DNA from: Planctomycetota bacterium
GTDB taxonomy: Bacteria; Planctomycetota; SKW154
Direction: 5' to 3'
DNA length: 13,841 bases
Assembly (NCBI GenBank): GCA_026418755.1
Contig: JAOAAR010000009.1
Coordinates: forward strand, 1-13,841
How positions within the stretch are numbered: position 1 is the first letter of the stretch; the number at the start of each line of letters is the position of its first letter. Of this stretch, positions 6,477 to 13,841 are shown one piece after another. The notes beneath the pieces were generated by a model, which saw nothing but the letters and a program-made list of their open reading frames with translations, searched no databases and was not told the origin of the DNA. A program made the translations under genes and the position numbers.

Positions 6477-9062
6477 ATGCGAAAACAACCCGAACAGACC
6501 CCTGTTATGCGCCAATACAGCAGGATAAAAGAGAATTATCCTGATAAGATTCTTCTTTTCAGAATGGGAGACTTTTACGAGATGTTTTACGAGGATGCCA
6601 AGATAGCCTCCCGCCTCCTCGGAATTGCGCTTACCTCTCGTGACGGCACCATACCAATGGCAGGCATACCTCATCATTCCGCCACCACATACATTCGCCG
6701 CCTTTTGAACGAAGGGCTCTCTGTCGTGATTTGTGAACAATTAGAAGAACCTTCTCAAGGCAAAAAACTTCTCTCCCGCGATGTGACGCGAGTCATCACA
6801 CCAGGCACCGTCGTGGAAGAGGAACTGCTCACAGGCGTACTGAGTAATAACATCGCTGCCGTGGCGATTCTCTCTCCAGGTATCGCAGGAGTTGCCTGGG
6901 CAGATGCATCCACTGGAGAGTTTTACGCTTCGGAAAGTTCCTTAGAAATGCTCTCCTGCCTTCTTGAAAGAATCTCTCCTTCCGAACTTCTCATCTCAGA
7001 AAGCGCAAAGAAGTCTCTTCTCCAAGCCGAAAAACCTCTTGGAGGGGCTGTGCGTGAACTCCCTGACTACGAGTTTGATGCGAGTATGGGACGGACGATT
7101 CTATGCGAACAGTTCGGAGTAGCCACGCTCGATGGATTCGGTCTCGAAACCAGTCCTGCTGCTACCGCCGCTGCAGGAGTGCTCCTTAAATACCTAAGGT
7201 CTAACCATAAGGAGCCTCTCTCCCATATCCGCTCCATCCGCACCATCCAGTCAAGCGACAACTTAGTAATAGACCGAACTACGGCGCGCTCTCTCGAACT
7301 CCTCGAGAATATAAACGGCAGCGAAGAAGGCTCACTTTTTAAAATACTAGACTCAACCGTCACCCCAATGGGGAAAAGACTCCTCCGCCAAGCGATTCTG
7401 GCACCCCTATGCGATGTGAAGAAGATTGAAGAGAGGCTCGATTCTGTTGAAGAACTGCTTACCCAGAAAAAGACCCGTAAGGAGTTCCGTGAACATCTCA
7501 AAAGTGTCGGTGATTTAAGCCGTCTTCTCACAAGAATCGTTTTGAAGCGTTGCAATGCACGAGACTTAAACTCCCTGGCAAACTCTCTGGAGACCGCCGC
7601 CCGTATAAAAAACTCGGCTCAATCGCTTAAAACTCCGCTTATTCAGCGCACCGTTGCCGATATAACAAACATTTCAGATGTGTCTCTTCTCATCCGCCGT
7701 ACCCTCGTTGACGAACCACCTCTCACTATCAAAGAAGGCAACATCATAAGAAAAGGTTACAACGAACATCTGGACAGAATAAGAAAAATCTGCGCCGACG
7801 CCGAAAAGTGGCTCAAAGAATTTGAGGAAAAAGAACGAAAAAGAACAGGAATCTCCTCTCTTAAAGTAGGTTACAACCGCCTCTTCGGCTACTATATCGA
7901 ACTTCCCCAGAGCAAAAAAGAATCTGTTCCCTCAGATTATAAGCCGCTGCAGACCTTAAAGAATGTACAGCGTTACGAGAACGAAGAATTGAAACAGTTT
8001 GAGAGAGAAAGCCTCGGTGCGTCAGAGCGAGCGGCACAAATGGAATACGAACTCTTCTGCGCGCTGCGTGACGAGGTCGCAAAACAAGGCGAAGCCATCC
8101 AACTCATCGCAAACGCACTCGCCACATTAGACCTCCTCTCCTCTTTTGCGGAAACCGCAGACAGAAACCGTTACAATCGCCCTGTAGTTGACGAGTCCCT
8201 TACTCTCTCAGTAAAAGATGGACGCCATCCTGTCATCGAAAAGACCGTCGACTTCATCCCTAACGACACAGAAATGGACGCAGACAATGACTCCCAGATT
8301 CTACTCATCACAGGCCCCAACATGGCAGGAAAGTCAACATACATCCGTCAAACAGCACTGATTGTGATAATGGCACAGATGGGCTCGTTCGTCCCAGCAA
8401 AAACCGCTCGCATAGGCATCTGCGACAGAATCTTCTCCCGCGTTGGCGCATCTGACGAACTCTACCGCGGCCGCTCCACATTCCTCGTAGAAATGGCAGA
8501 AACCGCAAACATCCTAAACAACGCCACAAACCGCTCCCTAATCATTCTTGACGAAATTGGACGTGGCACCTCTACCTTCGACGGGCTCGCCATCGCATGG
8601 GCTGTCACAGAATGCCTGCATGAATCCGTCCGCGCACGAACCCTTTTCGCCACCCACTACCACGAACTCACACTCATAGCAAAAACCCTTCCCCGAATAA
8701 AGAACCTATGCGTCGGAATTACAGAGTATAAAGGACGAATCGTTTTTCTTCACAAAATCAAAGAAGGAGCAGCAGACAGAAGTTACGGAATCTATGTAGC
8801 GCAACTGGCAGGCATCCCAGAAAAAGTCATTGAACGAGCGCGGAATATCCTGGAACAACTGGAAAAAAAAGAACAGTATTCTGACGGCTCGCCAAGAATC
8901 GCCCTCTCCAAACCCCGCCGCCAGATGACCCTTTTTGACTTTGTTGAACGACGCCTCACCGAAGAACTCTTAAAAATAGAACCTGAACATATTACTCCGA
9001 TTGAAGCACTTCAACTCATTAACTCTCTAAAAAAACTTGCAGAAAAATCTCATCCTGAATAG
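6477..9062 (+). CDS. mutS: DNA mismatch repair protein MutS
   Basis: MutS recognises mismatches and small loops after replication and uses ATP to recruit MutL. The 861-residue product is the normal MutS1 length. The N-terminal mismatch-binding motif is intact: G-D-F-Y-E-M-F with Phe33 and Glu35. The C-terminal ATPase has Walker A TGPNMAGKST (612-621), Walker B with Asp692/Glu693 followed by the GRGTSTFDG signature, and the ATHYH switch (725-729). The frame is open back to 6363, but those residues fall in the upstream gene and are not MutS-like. ATG 6477 gives the standard start (MRKQPEQTPVMRQYSRIKE). Its binding site is modest (GGGAGA, about 12 bases away). No mutL lies in the window. It converges on phoU with a 119-base gap in which I see no convincing U-tract terminator. 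Confidence 0.98.
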   Translation: MRKQPEQTPVMRQYSRIKENYPDKILLFRMGDFYEMFYEDAKIASRLLGIALTSRDGTIPMAGIPHHSATTYIRRLLNEGLSVVICEQLEEPSQGKKLLSRDVTRVITPGTVVEEELLTGVLSNNIAAVAILSPGIAGVAWADASTGEFYASESSLEMLSCLLERISPSELLISESAKKSLLQAEKPLGGAVRELPDYEFDASMGRTILCEQFGVATLDGFGLETSPAATAAAGVLLKYLRSNHKEPLSHIRSIRTIQSSDNLVIDRTTARSLELLENINGSEEGSLFKILDSTVTPMGKRLLRQAILAPLCDVKKIEERLDSVEELLTQKKTRKEFREHLKSVGDLSRLLTRIVLKRCNARDLNSLANSLETAARIKNSAQSLKTPLIQRTVADITNISDVSLLIRRTLVDEPPLTIKEGNIIRKGYNEHLDRIRKICADAEKWLKEFEEKERKRTGISSLKVGYNRLFGYYIELPQSKKESVPSDYKPLQTLKNVQRYENEELKQFERESLGASERAAQMEYELFCALRDEVAKQGEAIQLIANALATLDLLSSFAETADRNRYNRPVVDESLTLSVKDGRHPVIEKTVDFIPNDTEMDADNDSQILLITGPNMAGKSTYIRQTALIVIMAQMGSFVPAKTARIGICDRIFSRVGASDELYRGRSTFLVEMAETANILNNATNRSLIILDEIGRGTSTFDGLAIAWAVTECLHESVRARTLFATHYHELTLIAKTLPRIKNLCVGITEYKGRIVFLHKIKEGAADRSYGIYVAQLAGIPEKVIERARNILEQLEKKEQYSDGSPRIALSKPRRQMTLFDFVERRLTEELLKIEPEHITPIEALQLINSLKKLAEKSHPE

Positions 9063-9181
9063 TACCGTTGATAAAAGAGAACAAAAAAAGAGACAAAGAA
9101 GAGAATAAAACAATAACCTCAAACTCTTTGGGCAGAATAATCTGTAAGCAGACCGAACCCAATCATCTCTGTTAATGTGCT

Positions 9182-9847
9182 TTATTTCTCGTCCAAGGCG
9201 TGATGGCGTACATCCTTGCCTTTCACAATAAATATAACCTCTTCGGCAATGTTGGTAGCGTTATCACTAATGCGTTCAAGATTGCGAGAAATCATAAGCA
9301 GCGGAACACCAACTGGCACTGAAGAAGGATTCTCTTTCATATATGTTATGATTTCACTGTAAATTTTGTCTCTGTACGCATCCGCTTTGTCATCTTCAAG
9401 AAGGACAGTTTTAGCGAGAACAGGGTCGTTGTTTACGAAAGCGTCCAGACTCTCCCGTAGCATTTTCTGAGCGACCGCTGCCATCGCTTTTATGTCAATC
9501 ATTGGTTCTATCTGCTGCTGTGAAATCACTGAGAGCGCGAAACGAGCGATATTGAAAGCATGGTCACCGACACGCTCAAGCTCCGCAACCACTTTCACGG
9601 CTGCAACAAGAAAGCGCAGGTCGTGAGCAACTGGTTGATGCAACGCTATAAGCCCAACAGTCGTGTCGTCAATCTCAAGTTGGAGTCTATTAACCTGTTC
9701 CTCAAGATGTTTGACTTCATCAACAAGCGAGTCGTTGCGTTCAAGCAGAATGCGACAGGCGAAATTGATCTGTTTTTCCACCAATGCAGCCATATAAAGA
9801 ATCCGCTCCTTCAGCAAGGACATCTCTTTATCAAAGTGTTTCTCCAT
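9182..9847 (-). CDS. phoU: Phosphate transport system regulator PhoU
   Basis: PhoU is a peripheral cytoplasmic protein that couples the Pst transporter to the PhoR/PhoB-type sensor system and restrains phosphate uptake. The product has 221 residues, the usual size, and is made of two three-helix PhoU repeats. Each repeat carries the family's metal-binding E/D-x-x-x-D type motif: E-L-E-R-V-G-D-H-A-F-N-I-A in the first and N-L-E-R-I-S-D-N-A-T-N-I-A-E-E in the second. An in-frame GTG two codons upstream (9853) overlaps the ribosome binding site, so I place the start at ATG 9847, which has GAGGAG 5 bases upstream. It is the last gene of the pst operon, 50 bases after pstB, as in many bacteria. 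Confidence 0.95.
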   Translation of the reverse strand: MEKHFDKEMSLLKERILYMAALVEKQINFACRILLERNDSLVDEVKHLEEQVNRLQLEIDDTTVGLIALHQPVAHDLRFLVAAVKVVAELERVGDHAFNIARFALSVISQQQIEPMIDIKAMAAVAQKMLRESLDAFVNNDPVLAKTVLLEDDKADAYRDKIYSEIITYMKENPSSVPVGVPLLMISRNLERISDNATNIAEEVIFIVKGKDVRHHALDEK

Positions 9848-9871
9848 AACCACTCCTCAAACAAAAACCAT

Positions 9872-9892
9872 CCCCGCGTTTAAAACACAGGG
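9872..9892 (-). terminator. Possible intercistronic hairpin between pstB and phoU
   Basis: On the minus strand CCCTGTG (9892-9886) can pair with CGCGGGG (9878-9872) around the loop TTTTAAA, using two G-U pairs. A run TTTTTGTTT follows four bases later. It could be a weak terminator or an RNA-processing site lowering phoU relative to pstB. The stem is marginal. Confidence 0.3.
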
Positions 9893-9897
9893 TTTGC

Positions 9898-10701
9898 TTA
9901 CCCAAATCTACCTGTAATGTAGTCTTCAGTTCTTTTGTCACACGGATTGGTAAAAATTTTCTTCGTCTCGCCGTACTCTATCAACTCGCCGAGAAGGAAA
10001 AAACCTGTTCTATCAGAAATACGCGCTGCCTGCTGCATATTGTGTGTCACAATCACAATAGTGTAATTACTCTTTAGGTCAAGTATAAGTTCCTCAACCT
10101 TACAAGTTGAAATTGGGTCAAGTGCAGATGTAGGCTCATCCATGAGAACGATTTCAGGTTTGATTGCAAGACAGCGGGCAATACAGAGCCGTTGTTGCTG
10201 TCCAATAGAAAGCGCCGTTGCGTTCTTATGCAAAATATCTTTCACTTCGTTCCAGAGCGCAGCACCCTTCAATGCTTCCTCAACAATTCCTTCTATCTCA
10301 CTTTTTGAATGCTGCCCACCAATCTTCAGCCCATAGGCGATGTTTTTGTAGATAGAAGTCGGGAAGGGGTTTGGCTTCTGAAAAACCATTCCGACCTTGC
10401 GTCTGAGTTGGATTACATCGGCTTTTCTGGAATATATGTCGCAGCCGTCAATAAGGATTCTACCTTCAACGCGGATTCCTGGGATTATATCGTTCATTCT
10501 GTTGAGGCAACGAAGGAAAGTAGATTTACCACAGCCAGACGGTCCGATAAGAGCGGTCACTTCTTTCTGCTCTATCTCAATAGAAATGTTTTTCAATGCG
10601 TGGAGTTTACCATAATAAAAGTTCAAGTTCTCGACCACCACTTTTGGAGTCTTTTTCATAGGTGTCATTGACTCAACCCTTTCAGGCAGTGTAATCACCA
10701 T
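9898..10701 (-). CDS. pstB: Phosphate ABC transporter ATP-binding protein PstB
   Basis: PstB is the ATPase of the high-affinity phosphate importer, sitting on the cytoplasmic face of PstC/PstA. In the 267-residue reading I see Walker A GPSGCGKST (53-61), the Q-loop in MVFQKPNPFP (Gln108), Walker B VLMDEP (185-190) and the switch His220 in VTHNMQQAAR, plus the family ending TEDYITGRFG. The ABC signature is unusual: LSIGQQQR (164-171) rather than LSGGQQQR. ATG 10701 overlaps the end of pstA by 7 bases but has no clear ribosome binding site. The ATG at 10668 (M-T-P-M-K-K) has AAGGG about 8 bases upstream and gives 256 residues, closer to E. coli PstB, so it may be the true start. Confidence 0.96.
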   Translation of the reverse strand: MVITLPERVESMTPMKKTPKVVVENLNFYYGKLHALKNISIEIEQKEVTALIGPSGCGKSTFLRCLNRMNDIIPGIRVEGRILIDGCDIYSRKADVIQLRRKVGMVFQKPNPFPTSIYKNIAYGLKIGGQHSKSEIEGIVEEALKGAALWNEVKDILHKNATALSIGQQQRLCIARCLAIKPEIVLMDEPTSALDPISTCKVEELILDLKSNYTIVIVTHNMQQAARISDRTGFFLLGELIEYGETKKIFTNPCDKRTEDYITGRFG

Positions 10702-11543
10702 CTGAAAGTTCTCAGATAGAAGTATCTTATCACTATAGCAACGAGGTTAACCCCAAAAACAAGAGTCATCAGCACCAAAGCGGTTCCATACTGCAACTCT
10801 TTTGGTACATTAGGCACCTGTGTTGCGATGACATAGAGGTGATATGGGAGCGCCATAACTTGGTCAAATATAGAGCCTGGCAGGTGCGGCAGGTAGAATG
10901 CGGCAACGGTAAAAAGAATCGGCGCAGTTTCACCTGCTGCTCTACCGATTCCGAGAATGGCACCTGTGATGATACCGGGAAGTGCTGAAGGGAGAACAAC
11001 CTTTCTTACCGTCTGCCACTTTGTTGCGCCAAGCGCATAACTTGCCTCACGCAGTTCGACAGGAACCGCACGGAGCGACTCTTCCGCTGCAGTAATTATT
11101 ACAGGTAGAATAAGAACCGCAAGGGTCAGCCATCCAGCAAGAAGAGAGGTGCCGAAACCAAAAAACAAGACAAAAAGCCCTAGCCCGAAAAGTCCATGGA
11201 CGATTGATGGCACGCCAGCAAGGTTCACAATGGAGAGTCTGACAATACGACTCAGGCGGTTTTTAGGTGCGTATTCAGAAAGGTATATAGCAGCACAAAC
11301 ACCCACAGGCAATGCAACCAGAACCGTTCCCACAACAAGAAGCAGAGTCCCAACAATAGCAGGGAATATGCCTCCTGCTCTCATCCCTTGACGGGGCATC
11401 TCAGATAAGAACTCCCAACTAATTGAGGATATACCATTTTTGACAAGCACTCCAAGAATCGCTATCACAGGTACGAGAACAATGATTGTGAATACAAGGA
11501 GCACCGCGAATGCGATTTTCTGTGAGATACGTGCCGAAATCAT
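10695..11543 (-). CDS. pstA: Phosphate ABC transporter permease PstA
   Basis: PstA is one of the two inner-membrane subunits of the phosphate channel. The 282-residue product has six hydrophobic segments and the permease EAA loop R-E-A-S-Y-A-L-G-A-T-K-W-Q-T-V-R, which docks on PstB. A-G-E-T-A-P-I-L-F, typical of PstA, follows it. The start ATG 11543 overlaps the pstC stop as ATGA and has a strong binding site, GGGGAGG, 8 bases upstream inside pstC. The stop overlaps the start of pstB. Length and motifs are normal. Confidence 0.97.
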   Translation of the reverse strand: MISARISQKIAFAVLLVFTIIVLVPVIAILGVLVKNGISSISWEFLSEMPRQGMRAGGIFPAIVGTLLLVVGTVLVALPVGVCAAIYLSEYAPKNRLSRIVRLSIVNLAGVPSIVHGLFGLGLFVLFFGFGTSLLAGWLTLAVLILPVIITAAEESLRAVPVELREASYALGATKWQTVRKVVLPSALPGIITGAILGIGRAAGETAPILFTVAAFYLPHLPGSIFDQVMALPYHLYVIATQVPNVPKELQYGTALVLMTLVFGVNLVAIVIRYFYLRTFRW

Positions 11544-12487
11544 TTTAGAATCCTCCCCTTACGGAGAAATATGTCTGCGATTATGTTGATGAAAAATGTT
11601 ATCACAAACAGAACAAACCCGATAAAAAAGAGCGCATAGTAATGCGGAGTTCCTCTGACCACTTCACCCATTTCAGCAGCAATGGTTGCCGTCATGGTTC
11701 TGACAGGCTGAAGGAATGAATAAGGGATAAGAGCGGCATTTCCGGTAACCATCATAACCGCCATAGTCTCACCAATCACTCTTCCTATTCCGAGCATCAC
11801 TGCGGCTAAAATACCCGATGATGCCGCTGGCACAGTCACGCGGTACGCAGTCTGCCACTTCGTAGCACCGAGCGCTAGTGATGCTTCTCTGTAAGATTTG
11901 GGAACCGCATGCAATGCATCTTCTGAAATACTGATGACTGTTGGAGCAGCCATAAAAGCGAGTGCAATTGAACCTGTCAGCGCAGTAAGCCCTGTTGGCA
12001 AGTCAAAGATATTTTTCAGTGTGGGTCCGAGAATGAGTAACGCGACAAAGCCGACTACGACAGAAGGGACAGAAGCAAGAACTTCTACTACCGGTTTCAA
12101 AATCTCTCCAAGCCAATTTGGTGCGGCCTCGGAGATAAATATTGCTGTACCAACACCGAGTGGAATCACAATAATTGCGGCTCCAACGGTGACAAAGAGA
12201 GAGCCGAGTAATAGAGGCACAAGCCCGAACTTTGGTGGTTCGGAAATCGGATACCAGTTTGTTCCTGTAATCACTTCCAGCAAGTTCTCCGTTGCAAACA
12301 AAGAAATCGCCTCTTTCGCCAGAAAGAGGCATATGAGTGATATAATAGCAATTGATAAAAATCCGCAGATGAAAATTATTACCTCAATCAGCCTCTCTTT
12401 GAATAACCTGAGTCTGACTGAGAGACGGCGTGGCGTTATTGGGCAGACAGAGGCATTCGCGCCTACCTGTGGAGGCTTTTCTTTCAC
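11540..12487 (-). CDS. pstC: Phosphate ABC transporter permease PstC
   Basis: PstC pairs with PstA to form the phosphate-conducting channel in the inner membrane. The 315-residue product starts with a hydrophilic N-terminus of about 30 residues, then has the expected membrane segments and the EAA loop R-E-A-S-L-A-L-G-A-T-K-W-Q-T-A-Y. G-R-V-I-G-E-T-M-A-V-M-M-V-T-G-N, highly characteristic of PstC, follows it. The start codon is GTG (12487), overlapping the pstS stop as GTGA; GGAG lies 5 bases upstream in the last codons of pstS. The 4-base overlaps on both sides indicate tight translational coupling, so the transporter subunits are made in step. Confidence 0.97.
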   Translation of the reverse strand: MKEKPPQVGANASVCPITPRRLSVRLRLFKERLIEVIIFICGFLSIAIISLICLFLAKEAISLFATENLLEVITGTNWYPISEPPKFGLVPLLLGSLFVTVGAAIIVIPLGVGTAIFISEAAPNWLGEILKPVVEVLASVPSVVVGFVALLILGPTLKNIFDLPTGLTALTGSIALAFMAAPTVISISEDALHAVPKSYREASLALGATKWQTAYRVTVPAASSGILAAVMLGIGRVIGETMAVMMVTGNAALIPYSFLQPVRTMTATIAAEMGEVVRGTPHYYALFFIGFVLFVITFFINIIADIFLRKGRILK

Positions 12488-13422
12488 TTTTTCTCCTTCA
12501 ACGGGACAAAGTCCATCTTCTTGACTATCTCCTGTCCGTCTCTGCTGAGGCAGAAATCTATGAACTCTTTCAAAGCACCACTAGGTAGCCCCACAGTGTA
12601 GAAATATAAGAACCTTGATATAGGATACTTGCCCGAAGATGCTGTCTCATTGCTTGGTTTTATATACTCTTCACCTGATTTACTGGCGATAGCAAGCGCC
12701 TTCTGCTTCGGCGTCAGGTATCCAAGACCGATGTAGCCTATTGCGTATCTATTCTGGGCAACCTCATCGCAAATTGCCTGGGTCGAGGGCATCATCAAGA
12801 CTGTCGGAGCATACTCTTCTGGTCCTTTCGCCTTACCTTTCCGAACCACATGCTCGAGGAAGAAGACATGCGTTCCGGAATTTCTATCTCTTGAAAGAAC
12901 AATAATCTCTTTGTCTTCACCACCAACATCCTTCCAGTTCTTGATTTTGCCGGTAAAAATGTCGGATAACTGCTGTATGGTCATCTTGTCAACCGGATTT
13001 GCAGGATTGACAACCACCGAAATCGCATCTATGGCGCATATGAACTCTCTGGGCTCCTTACCCTGCTCTTTCAGTCTGTTTATCTCCTTTTCATCTATAG
13101 GTCTTGATGACTGCGCAATGTCACAGGTCCCGTTTATCAACGCCGTTATGCCGGTTCCCGAGCCACCGCCTGTCACAGCGATGCTCACCTTCGGATGCCG
13201 TTTCATAAACTCCTCAGCCCACGCCTGTCCAAGATTCACCATCGTGTCAGAACCCTTGACGGTGATAGAGCCCGTCAATTCGCTCGTCTTCTCGCTCGTC
13301 TGCCCGCTCGATTTCTGCTTTTCTTCTGTCCGTGCACCACCTGCTGCAGAATCTCTAGGCGAACAGGCTCCAACGCAGAGTAAGAAACCGCCCAACACAA
13401 CAACCACAACCCACTTTCCCAT
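12484..13422 (-). CDS. pstS: Phosphate-binding lipoprotein PstS
   Basis: PstS captures phosphate outside the inner membrane and delivers it to PstC/PstA. The 312-residue product has a signal peptide ending in the lipobox-like V-G-A-C (Cys20), so it should be lipid-anchored rather than free periplasmic. A low-complexity linker of about 30 residues (S, T, E, K, G) follows. The binding motifs are present: G-S-D-T (57-60), G-G-G-S-G-T-G-I (85-92), S-S-R-P (105-108) and R-N-S-G-T (180-184). It belongs to the short, Gram-positive/archaeal-like PstS type by layout. ATG 13422 has an excellent AGGAGG 8 bases upstream. It is the first gene of the pst operon, and candidate phosphate-control repeats lie upstream. 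Confidence 0.97.
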   Translation of the reverse strand: MGKWVVVVVLGGFLLCVGACSPRDSAAGGARTEEKQKSSGQTSEKTSELTGSITVKGSDTMVNLGQAWAEEFMKRHPKVSIAVTGGGSGTGITALINGTCDIAQSSRPIDEKEINRLKEQGKEPREFICAIDAISVVVNPANPVDKMTIQQLSDIFTGKIKNWKDVGGEDKEIIVLSRDRNSGTHVFFLEHVVRKGKAKGPEEYAPTVLMMPSTQAICDEVAQNRYAIGYIGLGYLTPKQKALAIASKSGEEYIKPSNETASSGKYPISRFLYFYTVGLPSGALKEFIDFCLSRDGQEIVKKMDFVPLKEKK

Positions 13423-13442
13423 CCTTTCTCCCTCCTTTCTCC

Positions 13443-13464
13443 TCTCAATCTCATCTCAATCTTA
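13443..13464. repeat. Phased 11-bp direct repeat in the pstS leader
   Basis: On the plus strand TCTCAATCTCA is followed directly by TCTCAATCTTA (nine of the first ten bases shared), and a further TCTGAAATC follows. It lies between the proposed -10 and the pstS ribosome binding site. The 11-base period is the same as that of the hexamers upstream. Related GATTGAGA and TTGAGAG strings occur again near 13551-13582. Confidence 0.5.
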
Positions 13465-13512
13465 TCTGAAATCGATAAAGAAAGTTTTCAAACTGTGTTA
13501 AGATTTAGTAAA
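13459..13512 (-). promoter_or_regulatory. Candidate Pho box and -10 of the pst operon
   Basis: On the minus strand four hexamers recur at exactly 11-base steps: TTTACT (13512-13507), TTAACA (13501-13496), TGAAAA (13490-13485) and TTTATC (13479-13474). This matches the layout of PhoP/PhoB-type response-regulator sites, and TTAACA with 5-base spacers is the Bacillus Pho-box consensus. A -10-like TAAGAT (13464-13459) follows 9 bases after the last hexamer and would give a leader of about 30 bases. Only one hexamer is an exact consensus match and no PhoB/PhoR gene is in view, so this is tentative. Confidence 0.38.
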
Positions 13513-13607
13513 AGATTTTCACAGAGAGAAGTCTCAAAAAAGGGAGACCTTTATTGAGAGAAAGCGAGAAAATAGATTGAGAAATGCCAGATTCGCGGAT
13601 ATCAAAT

Positions 13608-13635
13608 TTGATTCCTCTCTGCTCAAAGATATAAT
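13608..13635 (+). promoter_or_regulatory. Sigma-70 promoter of the thiolase gene
   Basis: TTGATT (13608-13613) and a perfect TATAAT (13630-13635) are separated by 16 bases. Transcription should start near 13642, about 29 bases before the ATG at 13671. It is divergent from the pst promoter, with about 95 bases between the two control regions. Confidence 0.7.
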
Positions 13636-13670
13636 TCTCATCAGAAGGATCTGAATTAGGAGAAGATAGG

Positions 13671-13841
13671 ATGAAGAAAGTGGCAGTGGTAGCAGCAAAG
13701 AGGACGCCGATTGGCAGGTTTTTAGGAGGCTTTACATACACGACGGCGGTCGAGTTAGGGACGGTCGTTGTCAAAGCGCTCCTTAACGAGACAAAAATCG
13801 AGCCAAAGGAGGTGGACTTTGTGATTTTCGGGCAGGCAAGG
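13671..13841 (+). CDS. Thiolase, probable acetyl-CoA C-acetyltransferase (N-terminal 57 residues)
   Basis: The frame runs from ATG 13671 to the window end without a stop. Its sequence V-V-A-A-K-R-T-P-I-G-R-F-L-G-G-F is the N-terminal thiolase signature, and E-L-G-T-V-V-V-K-A-L-L and V-D-F-V-I-F-G-Q-A-R continue the family pattern. Biosynthetic thiolases condense two acetyl-CoA to acetoacetyl-CoA; degradative ones run the last step of beta-oxidation. The catalytic Cys (near residue 90) and the C-terminal His/Cys lie outside the window, so the subtype cannot be decided. AGGAG is 8 bases upstream of the ATG and a good promoter precedes it. It is divergent from pstS. Confidence 0.92.
   Translation, partial: MKKVAVVAAKRTPIGRFLGGFTYTTAVELGTVVVKALLNETKIEPKEVDFVIFGQAR

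Noticed and set aside
9063..9181. Bidirectional terminator between mutS and phoU
   Set aside because: Only short stems such as TCTG-CTTA-CAGA are found, with no U-tract on either strand.
11898..13501. Long plus-strand open frames opposite pstC and pstS (208 and 196 residues)
   Set aside because: Both are antisense shadows of well-supported pst genes and resemble no known protein.
13505..13774. 89-residue minus-strand open frame between pstS and the thiolase gene
   Set aside because: It overlaps the thiolase start and promoter, has no ribosome binding site and no recognisable sequence.
1..13841. tRNA, rRNA, CRISPR array, riboswitch, insertion sequence or integrase
   Set aside because: I found no sequence supporting any of them. 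The only transposon-related bases are the sequencing adapter.

Overview
The window looks like a stretch of chromosome from an uncultured Gram-negative bacterium. It carries two lipoprotein-type or exported proteins near regulators, a full pst phosphate operon, conserved housekeeping genes (lepA, mutS) and -35/-10 promoters of the ordinary sigma-70 kind, several with a 16-bp spacer. The style of the proteins (an FHA-GAF-HD-GYP regulator, a thioredoxin-like protein without CxxC plus a helical tail, an unnamed lipoprotein family) reminds me of Planctomycetota or related uncultured lineages, but this is an impression and no marker here settles it. The left end is not genome: bases 5-37 are a Nextera/Tn5 sequencing adapter with one mismatch, so the window starts at an assembled contig end.

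Layout, left to right. 38-134 (-): start of an exported protein cut off by the contig end. 333-1238 (-): a rhomboid protease gene interrupted by one in-frame TGA, with its own strong promoter. 1365-5278 (-): a tightly overlapping three-gene operon, FHA-GAF-HD-GYP regulator, lipoprotein, lepA. 5427-9062 (+): a frameshifted thioredoxin-like/helical exported protein followed by mutS. 9182-13422 (-): pstS-pstC-pstA-pstB-phoU, convergent with mutS. 13671-13841 (+): the start of a thiolase gene, divergent from pstS and cut off by the window end.

How the genes work together: PstS binds phosphate outside the inner membrane, PstC and PstA form the channel, PstB powers it, and PhoU links transport to phosphate signalling. 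No phoB/phoR pair is in the window, but 11-bp-phased hexamers upstream of pstS are a candidate binding site for such a regulator. The HD-GYP operon puts a probable c-di-GMP phosphodiesterase and a lipoprotein under the same promoter as the translation GTPase LepA.

No clearly new defence, mobile or biosynthetic system is visible. The points most worth a second look are the in-frame TGA in the rhomboid gene with a hairpin just after it, the frameshift in the thioredoxin-like gene, the promoter that overlaps the start codon of the FHA-GAF-HD-GYP gene, the altered ABC signature (LSIGQ) in PstB, and the phased repeats upstream of pstS.
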